Assembly (NCBI GenBank): GCA_037833965.1
Contig: AP031355.1
Span: forward strand, 31,149,501-31,213,500
Source of the DNA: Marchantia polymorpha subsp. ruderalis
Lineage: Eukaryota > Streptophyta > Marchantiopsida > Marchantiales > Marchantiaceae
Length of the DNA: 64,000 nucleotides
Direction: 5' to 3'
A program made the position numbers and the translations under genes. The notes under the pieces were generated by a model. That model made no database searches. It saw only the letters and a program-made list of their open reading frames with translations, and had not been told where the DNA came from. Positions 47,872-61,091 of the stretch are shown in pieces. Each line of letters starts with the position of its first letter. Positions within the stretch are counted from its first letter, which is position 1.

Positions 47872-48843
47872 ATTCTCTTAGAAACGAGGGTTGTAGAATA
47901 TCAATGTCAAGTAGATGCTAAGATGAGTATGATTTGAACTTGATTACTTCAAGAGTGACACCTTACAATCTCAAAACTATTGTTTTAGTTGAATCTACAC
48001 TTGATAGAAATTTGAAGAGTTTGATTACAATCTTTGTAGATGGAGAGTGAGTAGAGTGACAAAATCCAAGTACTTCAATTGTACAATAATCTTTAAAACT
48101 GACTTTTTTGCTTTTGGAATTATTACATAAGAATATGGATAACGATTTCTACATAGATGTGAGGGAATGAACTATTAGTCTATGTGATAGCCTTACCTAA
48201 TGTTATACACAAGAAAATAAATTGTTTTAGTTGATGACTCTTTGAATATTTGCAAATCATAAGATAAAGATAAGTCTGATGTTCTTAATTTAATAAGAAA
48301 TATGTTCCATTATTAGAGTATTGTGGCTAGATAGCAATTCGCATTTTGTTTCGCCACTGCTCAGCTTGACTATGTAATTCCACACTTCTTCTTATCTACC
48401 CATCCCATTTTCCCTCTTAAAATCTTTACTTTAACCATCCCTATTATCGGTCTTGAAGGAAAGCATTTGGCGCATCTTCAACTCAAAATAATCTTGCCTG
48501 TTCACTTCGGTTAATTTTGAAGATAGTTCGGATGGTTAGTGAGGGTCACGCTTTCATGCTCTGCATTTTGGTCGTTGGATGTTCATGCTTGCTCCGCAGC
48601 ACACGAGGTCGGACCACGATCATCACTTGACAGATTCCTCATTACCTTTGCAAAAACGTGGTTTGATAAAATTTGCGACGTCCGATCTTGTGCTTAGGAA
48701 TCGATGGAATCTTGATCACGCAGGCAGTTGAGCGAAATCCGAGCGAGAGTTGTGGTCAATGTTCGGATTCGTGATGAATTCGAGGAGTACGTCTGGAGAA
48801 GTGGAGTAATGGCGGAGTATCGCCTTGTTGCCAGTTAAGGGAG
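47872..48843. other. Upstream region of the AS8-like gene
   Basis: The first half is AT-rich. From about 48.35 kb the GC content rises toward the gene. No clear TATA box could be assigned. A 62-codon frame at 48825 overlaps the AS8-like start in another frame and is a shadow. Confidence 0.4.
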
Positions 48844-49644
48844 ATGACTGTCGAGGGTTTGTTTCGAGGGTACAAGCGATGGAGTCCTGTGCATCCCACT
48901 TTCGGCGCTTTTCGGGGAATGGGAATCGGATTGGGCTGCGGCGTAGGATGGGGCCCAGGGTTTGGCCCAGATGTCGTGGGCTATGTGGGCGCCGGTTGTG
49001 GACTGGGGTTTAGTGTGGGCATTACGCTCATTGGTGTTGGAGTGGGCCTTCCAGTAGTAAGTGGAATCACATGCCTACCCTATAAACTGTTTTTGTTGGC
49101 GGCCGACGAAGCTCTCAGAGTTACCTCGAGCCATGTGATCCCGATATTAAAATTTAGGCTTGAACAAACCTGGACTGCCCTAGTCGTCCGATCGAGTTCT
49201 CTTGAGAGCGGCGTCCGAGACAGGTACCACGATCTGTTTTTGTCAAAGGGCAGGGAAGCCATGGACAGTCTACGGATCAAGATCTCGAGCACGACACAAA
49301 GCATCCCCGAAATCGAGTCACCCACTAGACAAAAGTTTTACCACCGCTTGCAGGTGAAAGCATTGCCAGGTTTGCAGGAGGCCTCAAAACAGGTTTCCCC
49401 TAAAGCACGTGCTGCTGAGCAGGACATTGAGATGACCGAGGTCGCCGAGAAATTCTACTTTGAGTACGTTATCGGCTCTCAAGTCAGCTGTCGACAGGTG
49501 CAATCATGTACTGCTCGCGAGGGATTGAAAAACTGTTCACTGAAAGTACACTATTATAGTTCTCCTTCCAGACTACGAGACTGGGACAAGAACTTCCAAA
49601 TATACGTAGGAAGTGGAGGCGAGAACAGGCAGAGTCCACAGTAA
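48844..49644 (+). CDS. AS8-like glycine-rich membrane protein (cadmium-induced AS8 family)
   Basis: A 266-codon uninterrupted frame. The first ~75 residues match the conserved N-terminus of plant cadmium-induced protein AS8-like proteins: GLFRGYKRWSPVHPTFGAF, then a Gly-rich hydrophobic stretch with GVGWGPGFGPDVVGYVGAG and GFSVGITLIGVGVGLP. The segment at residues ~26-75 is likely membrane-associated, possibly helical-hairpin forming. The biochemical role of the family is unknown to me; 'cadmium-induced' is a historical name. Residues ~90-210 are polar and not recognised. The last ~25 residues (with RLRDWDKNFQIYV) look unrelated to AS8 and resemble the RT-to-RNase H junction of Gypsy elements. 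A GTAAGT at 49057, directly after the conserved block, could be a splice donor, so the true C-terminus may differ. The start is the first ATG in frame with the conserved MTVEGLF block. Confidence 0.75.
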   Translation: MTVEGLFRGYKRWSPVHPTFGAFRGMGIGLGCGVGWGPGFGPDVVGYVGAGCGLGFSVGITLIGVGVGLPVVSGITCLPYKLFLLAADEALRVTSSHVIPILKFRLEQTWTALVVRSSSLESGVRDRYHDLFLSKGREAMDSLRIKISSTTQSIPEIESPTRQKFYHRLQVKALPGLQEASKQVSPKARAAEQDIEMTEVAEKFYFEYVIGSQVSCRQVQSCTAREGLKNCSLKVHYYSSPSRLRDWDKNFQIYVGSGGENRQSPQ

Positions 49645-50271
49645 CATGCATCATTGTCAACTCGTGATCTCATGCGCGTGACTTTGGATCTGGTTCGAGC
49701 GCGAACCACATGCTAACACCCTCAAGAAGGAGGCAGTGGAAGAAGGACTATAGGCCAAGATTAATACCTTAGCAAGTGACCTAGTGGCAAATCAAGATAC
49801 GTCCGGCATCGTCTAATGTGTTCCTACCACCTCCCTAGACTTTCTGCAATATCCTCACTTGCTCAACTCTTGTAAATTGTTGAGGATGTCGCGTGGTGCT
49901 CTACCTCACTAGTCTTCGTACTATTACAGCGGGAGCATATTTACTTCCTAAGACTGAGATTTTTCCTGCAGTTGACTTAGGGTTGTAGCAGTAGTCAGTA
50001 GAATCTCGTAGCTTGATCCTCTTTTCCTCTAAGTGAGGGGCCGGGTTTCCTACTCTTTGGCGTGGGACATAAATACCGGTGGGGCCGGCTCAGAACGATT
50101 CATTGATCCACTGTCTCGACAGTCAAGACGTTGTGAAGACGGCAGAACAAGTGTTCAGGGAATAAGTACAAGAGGCCTAATGTTAACCGTTTCCATCTGA
50201 TCATTGCTCGAAAGTGCGTACATACGTAAGCATACTGTAGTCTTAGTATATCAGATCTAATTCCGTGACTA
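49645..50271 (+). other. Downstream region with a promoter-like segment, possible LTR-element debris
   Basis: No full gene. A plus-strand ATAAATA at about 50068-50074 within GGGACATAAATACCGG, preceded by GC-rich and CT-rich sequence, looks like a core promoter or LTR U3/R region. Short frames near 49.72-49.86 kb have coding texture and could be further LTR-element debris. No paired LTR was found. Confidence 0.3.
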
Positions 50272-50663
50272 CAGCAGCTATTTCTCCACTTTCATCTGCT
50301 CGTATCATAATGAATTTCCGAGACTTGCGTTGGAAGTTCTCCACGGCTGCTCTTCCTTCGCCTTTCCAGTGAGCCAGTTGCATTTCTTCGGCCAAACGAA
50401 CAGCAGCTATTTCTCCACTTTCATCTGCTCGTATCCTAATGAATTTCCGAGACTTTGCGTTGAAAGTTCTCCACGGCTGCTCTTCCTTCGCCTTTCCAGT
50501 GAGCCAGTTGCATTTCTTCGGCCAAACGAACAGCAGCTATTTCTCCACTTTCATCTGCTCGTATCCTAATGAATTTCCGAGACTTTGCGTTGAAAGTTCT
50601 CCACGGCTGCTCTTCCTTCGCCTTTCCAGTGAGCCAGTTGCATTTCTTCGGCCAAACGAACAT
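50272..50663 (+). repeat. Tandem triplication of a ~130-bp unit
   Basis: Three head-to-tail copies start at 50272, 50401 and 50531 (periods 129 and 130 bp), each beginning CAGCAGCTATTTCTCC and ending GGCCAAACGAA. Copies 2 and 3 are nearly identical; copy 1 has a few differences. The period is not a multiple of three, so each copy is read in a different frame and it is unlikely to be coding. It is a young minisatellite-like array. Confidence 0.9.
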
Positions 50664-51663
50664 CAGTCACAAAAGACTTGACTTTGGTTACTCCAAGTGA
50701 AATAGCAGCGTTGACAAAAGGTCAATGTGCACTATTGTCATCAATAGACATCGCCCGCGCAAATATTTACAGTAGAAGATCTGCTTCAGAAGTCTTAGGC
50801 CTAGTGGGCGACCGAAAGCATGTCTTTGAGAGTTTAATTGTGCCTGTGATGCAATTTCAACGGATATAGAGTTAGTGATAAATGACTATGTATAGTGATT
50901 AGATGACACTGTCTAGTCCAAAAATGGACAGTCGATGATGAATGCAAAATACCGTACGCACAATCTGGTTACAAGTTGAACATGAGCTCATCACGTGTGC
51001 GTGCTGCTAAGCTCCAGAATCTACAGCATAATTCGTCTACGGAAATTATGGCACATATAATTATGCTTCCACACAGTGGCACAGACCACGGCCAACGTAT
51101 AGTGTACTTCCCTGGAGGACTTGCACTAAACAGACCATGGCTCCAACGTCGAAGCCTAAACCAATGAGACAAGAGTGGGAATAGTTTGCACCGAACAACG
51201 GCTGATGGTGGAGAAATCGATAATTTCATTGCTCATTCTACTTAGAGACCTTGCTAAGCACGGAGTGAGATCCGGATGTGAAGGGCTAACCAGGACTTAA
51301 GTTGGCAGACTTACATATAGACTCGGAGTGTGGTGAGGTCACTGCTGACTTTCGAGTCCACTCAAGAGTTTTCCTTTTCGTCACAATGGATTTCAACCTG
51401 TCTTGTCATGTCTTCTTCACGAAGAAGGCGAGCTTGAAGGGCGACTTTGATTGATTGGATCAATACGCTACTATTCTTGAGCATCACTCGTCACCCTACG
51501 TGCTAGCACTACCTCTAAATACTGTCTTCAGAAGTTCGGTAGTACTCGTAAGACAGCTGCAGCTGTGTGAGAGAGTAGCTCAGTCGTGATTGAAGAGAGG
51601 AGCTACGGGCTTGACTAATGACTAATGACTCTTAGGGCCTAGTGAACCAACCGCGCGCGCGCT

Positions 51664-51697
51664 TAGAGCGCTTACTGTCCGCGCAGTAAGCGCTCTA
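51664..51697. repeat. GC-rich hairpin beside an alternating CG run
   Basis: Perfect 14-bp arms TAGAGCGCTTACTG (51664-51677) and complement (51684-51697) around TCCGCG, directly after CCGCGCGCGCGC (51651-51662). The alternating CG tract could adopt Z-DNA and the hairpin is stable. No adjacent gene was recognised. Confidence 0.7.
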
Positions 51698-54600
51698 GGT
51701 AGTCCACATGAATCCTCTGTCGACGAGACATCAGTTGGATTGACTGGACTCGAGTGAGTGAGCGTAGAGAGCGGCCTCTGCAGTAGTCAAGGTTCCACCA
51801 TTCTTTCAGCAAATAATTCAGCTCTACAGAAGCTAGAGAATTTTGCTGGTACTGGCCATGTCGCTGCCAAGCATCATCGACGATCCGATCGAGTGTACGT
51901 GTTCTCCGACGAGTCGACGAGAACTATAATACCAGCATGTAAGCATGTGAGAATCTTTAACCCGTTAGTCATCGTATCTGTTGAGCAAGAACGCGAGCAA
52001 AGCCTCTACATTCCAAGTTGGTGCGGTGGTTTTAGTCTGCGTATGCAGTTACCTTGCCTCGCACCATCGGTAAACCAGCAGCCTCAGCTGCGCTCCTGTG
52101 TCTGCGCTTAACAGACCGTACTCTACCTCTCATCACATTTGGTCTAACAGCTGCTAATCTAACTGACGGAGGGAATGTACAATTGGAATTGCAAGAGATG
52201 TAAACCGTCACGTTTCAACTTCACATCAGTCTCATAATTATACATTTACAAAAAAGTAGGAGAGCTACTAACCGCAAAGCACCACCCCTGCTTCTTCCAC
52301 GTACTAAAATCAGACTCCTGTTCCTCGAATGCACTAACTCTGCACACGATTCAGAATGTATTTGCTAGCGTTTGTATAATATGACAACTGTAGCTTACGT
52401 CTACAACGTTTCTCTTTGAGCACTTCTATAAGATCAGAGTACCCCATGATCAGGGGACTGCGTAAGAAACCAGTCTCAAAGCTTGGATTCGGCTGTGATT
52501 TGTATCTTCTATTGAAACCCGCCAGCCGTAGAAGAGGGAACATAAATTCGAAACTTGCAGTGAATAACATATAAGGTCCTCGTTGGTTTGAATGTGTGGA
52601 CATTTGGGCCGAGGTGTGTAGTTAGAGCATTGACATCAGTACTCTCTATTATGTCATCCACACTGCATGGGCGGCGATGGACAAACCGGACAAAACGTGA
52701 TGAAGCTGACAGTCCAAGCAACAGATTTGTTAAATCGGTTTTAAGGTTTGGGTTGGGGTTCGATAAAATCTCCTATCCACGAAGTCGTCTTACACTCAGC
52801 TATCATGTGGGCCTCAAAATCGGCCAGCTTTCTTGCACGCTATATTTAGATTGGAGTAACATATGACACACGCCTGAGGCATGTTGATCCAAGAGAACGC
52901 TGCATTTCATAATCTACAAATGCTACTGAGAAAATGGGAAGTCTTATGCAACGCCTTTAAAAGCTGCCTGCACGTCAACTAACATCAACATTCTCGACGG
53001 AATTGTAAGAATCATGGAGGGCTTCATATAAGATCTACCACTTGACGACTGACGAGTTGCTTGCATTCAATGAGTCTAGCATTTTCGAGCGTAGATTTCA
53101 GACTGTTCTTCATCACGAAGCGGTATCAATGGGAACTGACCTTCGGAAATGTCAATCTGGCGCTTGCTTCATAGGCCACACAGTTCCTTCCGAAGACGAA
53201 GACCCTGTCCATTGAGCTGTGTGACGATCATCAAGCATTTGGAAACTAGATACAGAAGTTAGACCTGAAACCCGCGACGGCGAAGGAATCCAAAGTACAA
53301 AAACTAGTCCACAAGGAACAGCCAACGTCGGTGTGAGCAACAAAGAGGTCAGTGATTCTTCATGTAAGCCACTGACTCAGAATCCTGAAGAAATTTCAGA
53401 CCCAAAACCTAATGCGATAAGAAAATTCAGACGGGTTGCCTGTCTGTCATCACGAGGTGTCTATATGTCAGCTGACAGTGGCCCGATGCATCCAAACAAC
53501 TTACCGAATGACCTAGAATGAAGATAAATCACTTCACGGGAATTCGACCAAAAGAGCCTGTACTTCGACACGAGCGAGGATCAGATCAGAAAGCTGTGAC
53601 AGACACGAAGAGAGTGAGGATTCCTGTATGTCATTGATCCCAATTGCATCAGTGTGAGAAGCCTTCCTGGACACTGCAGAGAAAATTCTCGACGAGCTCC
53701 AACTCTACAGGTGCGGAAGGATTCTCACACTTTACAATTGGCATCAATAGCATGTGTGGGATCTGTCATTACTTTTCTCAACAGCAGTTCATAGTAGCTT
53801 CGGTACTCTGGATGTTCGCTCCATCCTCTCGTGTCTCCGGGGAGATGAACTTGAGCTTTCAGCTGGTCCTTAGAAAACCCCATCTCCCATCACCTGTTTC
53901 AGCTTCTAAAGCTCCAACTGGACTAGGCCCAGCTATAGCCTAAAGTCATTGGCACGGCAGCCAAGAGATCACTTTTGACGATGGTCACCATAATCACGCA
54001 CAAACTCTGGACTTTCCTGCTCCGCCTCCAAAAACCTAGTCAACCTTGAGATGGATGTATGTTTGGCCTAGACCTACTTATCATTGCAATGAGATCTAGT
54101 CCAGATCTATCGACCTTCAAGACCTTCAGGTTCATTGCGTATCTAGCTCACGGCACAACGATCTGCATGCTGCTGCAAGGTACATGTGACTCGGGATGGA
54201 AAAAGTATAATATCGAGAAATTGGGAAAAAAGTAGAGAAGAAGAGGGACAAAAACGGAGGGCATGCAGCCCATGCTACACTGAGCATCAGCTGAATCACG
54301 TGCCTCGAGTGACCTAGGTGTTTTGACTGTTAGCACGAGTCGATAGGGGATGTTGATCTGATTCTACAAACTCTCTTCAGTGTGTTATGAACACCACCCA
54401 GGACGTGCATATGGTCATGCTCTAGCGAGCTGAGTCACTTGCATGGATTAAGGATGTGACTAGCAACGTGAATCGATCGGGGAGATCGGCCACCGGTTCC
54501 CCATCTGAGCACTATTTGTACTAATTCCCGTGGGTATTGTCACGCCGACCCGGTCTCTAGTAGACCAAACCCCAAGGCTTGTCCAGGAGTCAACACAGGC

Positions 54601-54818
54601 CGATCACTTGCTTTGTGGATATTGTGGGGACTTCTGAACTTCTTGTGGCGTCCATTGACGCTGTACAGAATATTACACTCATACGGAGCAAGCCGTTGGT
54701 TAAAATTCCAGGCGTGACCATCTGCGGTATATAGTCCTTTATGTTAACATCGGAGTCCTGGTTTGGGTGGTTTCTCATAAACCCCTGAAGTGGGGAGAGG
54801 GAGAAAGAGAAAAAGGGG

Positions 54819-54819
<1 letters not shown>

Positions 54820-54851
<32 letters not shown>
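54820..54851 (+). repeat. (GA)n microsatellite
   Basis: A run of GA dinucleotides with one AA interruption, preceded from about 54794 by a further purine-only stretch. Confidence 0.75.
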
Positions 54852-55291
54852 TTCAGTACAGCATGACAAAACCACGAAAGTGAGTGCAGTTATGGATTCA
54901 GCTTCCTGTAGGGCATGGGGGTACGTTCTGGTAGAGCTCCTGCCACAAGTCTCAAATAAACAAGGCACGAGATCTCCACCGATCATGCAATACGTCCTTC
55001 AAATGAAACTTCGAGCGAATCTATACAGTCCCAAAAATAAATGTCCTCTTGCCCTGAGGGGTATCTGCACAGCCTCTTCTACCTATCATTGTACGACGGA
55101 GCAGAATCCAGACTAGTCAGAGAAGCTTCACGGAGCCTTCGGGTAAAGGTTCAATGAAGCGTCGTAGTAGTCCGGGGTTAAGAATGCGCGGTCCTAACAC
55201 CTTCGGATCACCACCTTAGATTACATGGCAATTCGCAGAATGAGATACAGCCCAGCCTAACCGGACGAACAGTGCTCGGTCAGCGAGGTCT

Positions 55292-55314
55292 TGATCAGCT
55301 CGCGCAGCTGATCA
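55292..55314. repeat. Short hairpin TGATCAGCT
   Basis: Perfect 9-bp arms around CGCGC. Incidental unless part of a transcript. Confidence 0.5.
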
Positions 55315-58300
55315 GGAAGAAGAGACCGAGCCTGGTCGTGGAGAGGACGAAAGGGAAAGACCGTTGTCCCTCGAGTAATAAAGGGCATATTTGGACGAGA
55401 AAAACAGTGACGGTCAGAACAGTGAAGCCTAACTCCTCACACCACACCAGCGCACCCACCCCTCGAGATCTAAACAGCAGCAGTTTGATATTATTACGGT
55501 AGATGGCAACGCCCGGCGAGCTCAACCAAAGGTTCTGTACGATCGAGAGCGTCTGTTCATTGAGCGGCCTGCCAGTTGTGTACCTTTTCCTCTCCCTATC
55601 CAGTAGCAAGAGGCAATGCAGTATCACACAGATATCGTGCAGCGTTGGGGAGTGCGGTGAGTGAGGTCATTGTACGAGTCCTAGTACATACCAAGGTTCC
55701 ATACAACTACTGCTCACAAACAATGCTCAGCTATTTCGAACCCAACAGCGCCTCATGTCCCTTCAAACTGGAGAACTCAGCACCGAAATTGTGCAGCCTT
55801 GATTTTACCGCCTTCGGACAGACAGTGGTGGTACAGCCTGCAGGGTATAGGATCTGCAGGAGCCTTCCAAGCCAGCGTTAAATCTCAGCCCAGTGCTGCA
55901 CCCAAAACGTGCGTCGTATGGCCAGAAAAGTATTTTTACACAGTACCGTATTTGAATCAGCAGGCACTTCATAGGACCCTAAGCCGAGGTTATTCACCCA
56001 TTACTATGGGCAATCCGTGCAGATCAATACAGAATTGGCAGCTTAGTCGCTGCCACGCGAGCCAGCGATTCTTAGTTCCATCTATCTAGATTCATACATA
56101 TAAATATTTTCGTGCAGTAGTTTGACAGTGCGGAGGTATTAGTTGTGAATCTACACAGCTTTCAATACAGTTAAGCTGGAGGACTAACCTAGAAGAATCG
56201 TAAAGCGTGAACTGTACTTACTTCAGACAGTGCTCAGCTGAACTACAGCCATTTGGTTCCGAACAACGCCCTCCTTCAGAGCCACAGTTGTGTAAGTAGG
56301 TTCGTACCTGGACGAGAGATTTATGACCCCAACAAATAATGCAGTGTAACGGCACATACATAGAAACTCTGTGCACTCAGCGCTCTTTAAGTGCACTGAG
56401 ACCCTCGATAACTCTCCTTATCCCAATTCCAAATCCTGATTAAATCCAAAACCCAGATTACTTCAGAGAAAATACAGACAGAAAGCTCTATGTTGCAGTT
56501 ATGTACAGCTCTAAAAATATTTACTCTCTATCCGCTAAGTACATCCACACGAGTAAAATTCTACAAATCCAAAGGTAACGAAAGTGCAATATACACAGTA
56601 GTTTTCGTCATATTTGGTTGGCTCAAACGCAATTTCTTCTGCGTATACGTAGGTTGTGAACTTAAAACTGTGCTCTATAGAGTATAAATGACTTGAGTAT
56701 TGATTGATGTTTTGATTGATTTTTGGTGCTTTTAAATTGAAGACGAATGATGGAGTTGTTATAACTTGATGAAGTGTCGGATGTCAGAGTTAATGCACTT
56801 GTTCATTCGTACTCACACTCTACTTGTAAAACTTTATTTACTCTTTGTGCATTGCAGTCAAAGAGAATGCACAAAATATGTGTTTTTTCTTTCATCCATC
56901 CTCATGATTGACAAGCAGTGTAGAGCAGAGGTATGGTCTGCAATGCTGACAACAAGTTGCAGAGCAAGGCGCTGGTATTTGAGCAGGGTACTAAGCTAAA
57001 ACCGCATACAATCGCAGGTTAAATGTAGAAGTTTTCCTTCCTCCCAGCCTTGCTACAAATCAGATGATAACAGATGATGTGTAAACCCACTCTCAAGCGT
57101 GAGCTGGGCTTAAGAAGTCAGCAGCATTCTGGAAAAGGGATCATTTCAGCGAGAAATAGAGAGATGCATGGCATTGTCATGATTGAACATGCAACAGCGC
57201 ACGAAGCCTAGGGCGGGCCGGCGAGTAGTTGGGGCCAGTTGCTGCACTTGGTGCATTGAGAAAGATCTTGGGTCTTCATAACAGATCAGTATAAAATGTA
57301 TCCGCTTGATGTGAGACTCGATGAACTAGGGATTCTTCTAGAGCTAGGCTGAGGCTGCTGAGCTGAGTTGAGCTTTTTCATAATGGCAAATGAAGAGTGT
57401 GAATGATGAAATAATGGATTCAAGAGCCATGATATCATGAACGTAGGGTTATGAGTTCCATCATTGTAACAGACCGTTTTTCTTGTGGTCTTTGCAGCTC
57501 TTTCGCTGGTCCTGCTCTTGGATCTGTACTTCCTTGTTCGTGTCCGGTTTTCAATTTCTGTGCAACTAGATTCTTGAACCTTCCATCATTGTTCTAGCAG
57601 ACATACAGGAGAGAGTACTTAGTGATGCTATCGAGTATTGCTGTAGAGTCCGCGTGTCCCAAGCTGAAGCGACCATTCTGCTTGGAACTTTCAAGATGAG
57701 AAATATGTGATCTCAGCCTTTACAAAAACGTGGCGTAGGGATTTTAACATTCTGTCTTTCCGTGCACGTCAAGACGGGGTACAATTCATGGCTTTCTCTA
57801 CTACAAGCTATAAGAGTTGAGTGAGTGCCGCAAAAATATACATATTCCCTTCATTCCAACGCAGGATACTACTCTCTGGTGGGTCAAGGTAGTTAGTAGG
57901 TGTTTCACTGAAACTGTGGTTCCACTCACTATTCCATTTACGAATGTGCTTCTCCCCTGACAGAGATGAGGCTGGAGTAGCAGCTAGACTTGCAACTGTA
58001 GTCTTGAAACATTCTTCCTCCGAGCATGTAAAGATTTTCAGACACCAGACTCGTTTCACTTTGTCCAAGGCATGTCATGTCCCGAAACGTCCAGCTTTTA
58101 GAGCACCTGACGAATGACGGGTCTGCGTTCTCTTATCGGATCCTTGTACAACTCACCGCGTAAGGTATAACCCCATCTCAGTGTATCCTAATTGTAACGG
58201 GATCTAGGATTCAGAGGCCTCAGATTTGGCCACAGACACGAAAGTCAGTCTGGTGAAGATAGTTTATATTAATGGCTTGCAATTGTCACATGATGAATCG

Positions 58301-59892
58301 CTGGTTCGTCTGTGGGCCAGCTTTGATCTGCATGCAAACCTGTAATTCACAGCACACACCTGCACTAAGATATGAACCAAAGGTCAAATACATTGACCTC
58401 ACCGCGACAGCAATCTATACGTGGGTCCTAGAAGAGTAAGGAAAGTCTGGACATGTCCGGATGTCAAAGACTTCTGATTGATATCATGTGCCCAGACTCT
58501 CATTAGCTTTTGATCGCATTGACTCTCTCTACTCAATGGTCCAGCTGTCAAACTTCTTCAATTGAACGGAGAAATATGGTAGTAGTCTAACCCGTGCTCT
58601 CTTTTTAATGTTTGTAGAGAGCAGACAGAGATCATCAAAGCTAGTAATGTCAGTCAAAGTAGGGACGGGTCATGCATGCAAGTGATGGCGGAAATCACAG
58701 AGCATAATCGGTTCAAGGGAACGTATTAAATACATAAATAAAATGCATTTGTTGTAAATCCTTGCAAGGTCAATTATTTTTTCACAACGGATACTAGGTA
58801 TTCATGACTATTACGCTCAAAATTACATTGCGTCCTCTTGGACCATGTCTTGGACATTATAAGAATCCTCGAGTGGACAAAGCAGAGTTGGACTATCAAA
58901 GTAGATTCCAATTGTCAGTGTTTATTAACTAGATTTTGGTCCAGAGGTACGAGTTAATTGAGAATCAACATGGGGAGAAATAGTAATGCGTAAATACTTC
59001 ACATGAATGTTTGACGAAATAAGGAATCTGGTATAATGTGACATCATATCTGCAAAGTGTTGGGGAGAGTGACTGACTACCATGACAACGACGACTTTAT
59101 TACTTGCCTCACTTTTACTATTTTCTCAAATCTTTCCCAATCTGCAGTGCTATACCGTGTTCTTCCATATTGACAAAACGTGCGTAAAGAGTCCTCCCTT
59201 GCATTCAGAATTGAGGAGTCTATTGCAGCGCCGAACCAAATGTTAAAGATCCAGACATTTGCCTTAGAGTGCTTTAGACCTGTCCTTATGAACAAACTGC
59301 GTCCAGGATCTGATGAAGCTTTGAAAAATCGACGATCACAGCTCTTCTTTCAGGTACTCTTCATCCATCGGCTCGAATTCCTAACTGGATCCTTACAACA
59401 CGGGTGGCAAATTCCTAATGTGTGGCTCAAAAGTATAAACATGGTTCTTATTTTGTCTTATACGAGGTATATCGCACATGCTTTGTGACATAATAGGACA
59501 GAACTTAATCGAGTGTTGGATCAAAGCAGGATTGAATGGACCCTTGTCCACAAACAAATTTCAGGCGGTGTAATTCGGACGGTAAGGTCCCTTTTTCTTT
59601 ACTTTCGAGTCTTGTAAGTCTTAAAATTATGCAAGGCAGCTAATCTGGTGTGAAATGCGAATCTACTCTCTTTGTGGTTGTTTTGATTGTACTAGGATTG
59701 TAGCAGTGTTCCGGCAGATGTGAGATGAGATTGCCAGGATTTAGCAATGTACATCTTCAGCTACATGAGAATACAAACTTATCTTTGATACTCACAAGGT
59801 ATTTAGGGACTTCAACCAGCTGATTTGAAACAGGACTCTCAGTCTTTCAAGACGACCAAGTTGTTGTCGTTGCTTCAACTTTGCTTGTAAGC

Positions 59893-59913
59893 ACTCTACT
59901 TATCAAGTAGAGT
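59893..59913. repeat. Short hairpin ACTCTACTT
   Basis: Perfect 9-bp arms around ATC. No function is indicated. Confidence 0.5.
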
Positions 59914-61091
59914 AGTAACTAACAAAGTCGCATATCTCGCGCAAGAACGACAAGGATCATTCAAACGCACTGTCGGCGTTAGTCAATAGATTGGTCAGAT
60001 GGGATCAACGTGAAGTCTTAGAAAGCAAGGCAAGTAGGAATTCAATGAATCAATGGGTATCCGGGAAGTCTGAATGAATGAGTACCATGTGAACTGTCAG
60101 CGCCATGAGATCTAACAGCACACTCTTCGGTGATGTTTCCACCTGCAAGTATGCATGTTATATCTTGCTTCTAGATGAATGGAAATAACTTTCAATTATC
60201 TAGAAGAGGCCTGACTGCCTCTTTGAAAGATTGTATATATGCTAGAGCAACAAGAAGCTGGTTTTAACACTACAATTTACAGCACTTTAGGGTTTGTTTG
60301 CCCACTTTGTAAGTCACCCAAAATCCTTTCTCATTCTCCAATGTTCCGTTTGCGGAAGACAGAACTGCACTACAAACAAACAACATAGACCGAAACGTTC
60401 CTAAAGCTCGGACAACTTCTTCCTCAGTATACAGAACGAAGGTAGTCTAAATTTATTGTGTTTGTCCGCTTTTATGGTCGTGGTAGTCACGACATAAGGA
60501 TGTCAAACGATTTCAAATCATGATCTATTAATGAGCAAATATAATCTGCACTATCTCAGTGCACTTGATTGCAACCCAATGGAGGCATTGCTTTCGTCAC
60601 GGATCAGTAAATCCCTTCATTATTTTTTGTCAGGCCCTGGTCACACAGCACAGTATTTTCTCATCTACTCCTAGCAGTTCCATTTGGTGTCAAGTCACCG
60701 TCACCGAAACTATGACAGATACACTGTGTAGTTTCTCTCCTAAGAGGGAAACTGACTCATGACGCACGATCTGCCGATGCCACAGGTCCTTCCAATAAAA
60801 GAGATAGGCCTTGGCCACTCCATGGCCGGCCAGGGAGCACTCTAACTAGAAACCCTGTGCACAGATGGGCTCTGATGGAACAACTGTGCTCCAATCAATC
60901 ATATTTCGTTTCTGAACCAATATTGATCAGATTACAGAGACGCATTCTGAGAACCTGAGATCTGAGGTTGACGTGTCACCTTCTGATTTGCTCAAATCTT
61001 TTAAGGAGAGCCGACGCTGCTTTGGTAGATGGCTTGTCAACTTCATCTCAAACTAATTGACCTGAAGCAACTATTTTCCGGTTGAAAAGCA

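Larger units (their letters stand above)
50664..61091. other. Long intergenic stretch, no gene recognised
   Basis: More than 10 kb of moderate-GC DNA without a recognisable domain, splice chain, RNA gene or element end. Frames of 80-117 codons occur (51758-52111, 55295-55627, 59180-59488) but overlap frames on the other strand and match nothing that I know. Small hairpins and one GA microsatellite are listed separately. It may consist of very old repeats, or hold lineage-specific or non-coding genes that cannot be called by eye. Confidence 0.4.

Noticed and set aside
49080-49325. Minus-strand frame inside the AS8-like gene
   Set aside because: It is antisense to a long frame with recognised N-terminal conservation and has no features of its own.
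50436-50663. Minus-strand frame across the 130-bp triplication
   Set aside because: The period is not a multiple of three, so the same DNA is read in shifting frames. This is not expected of a repeat protein.
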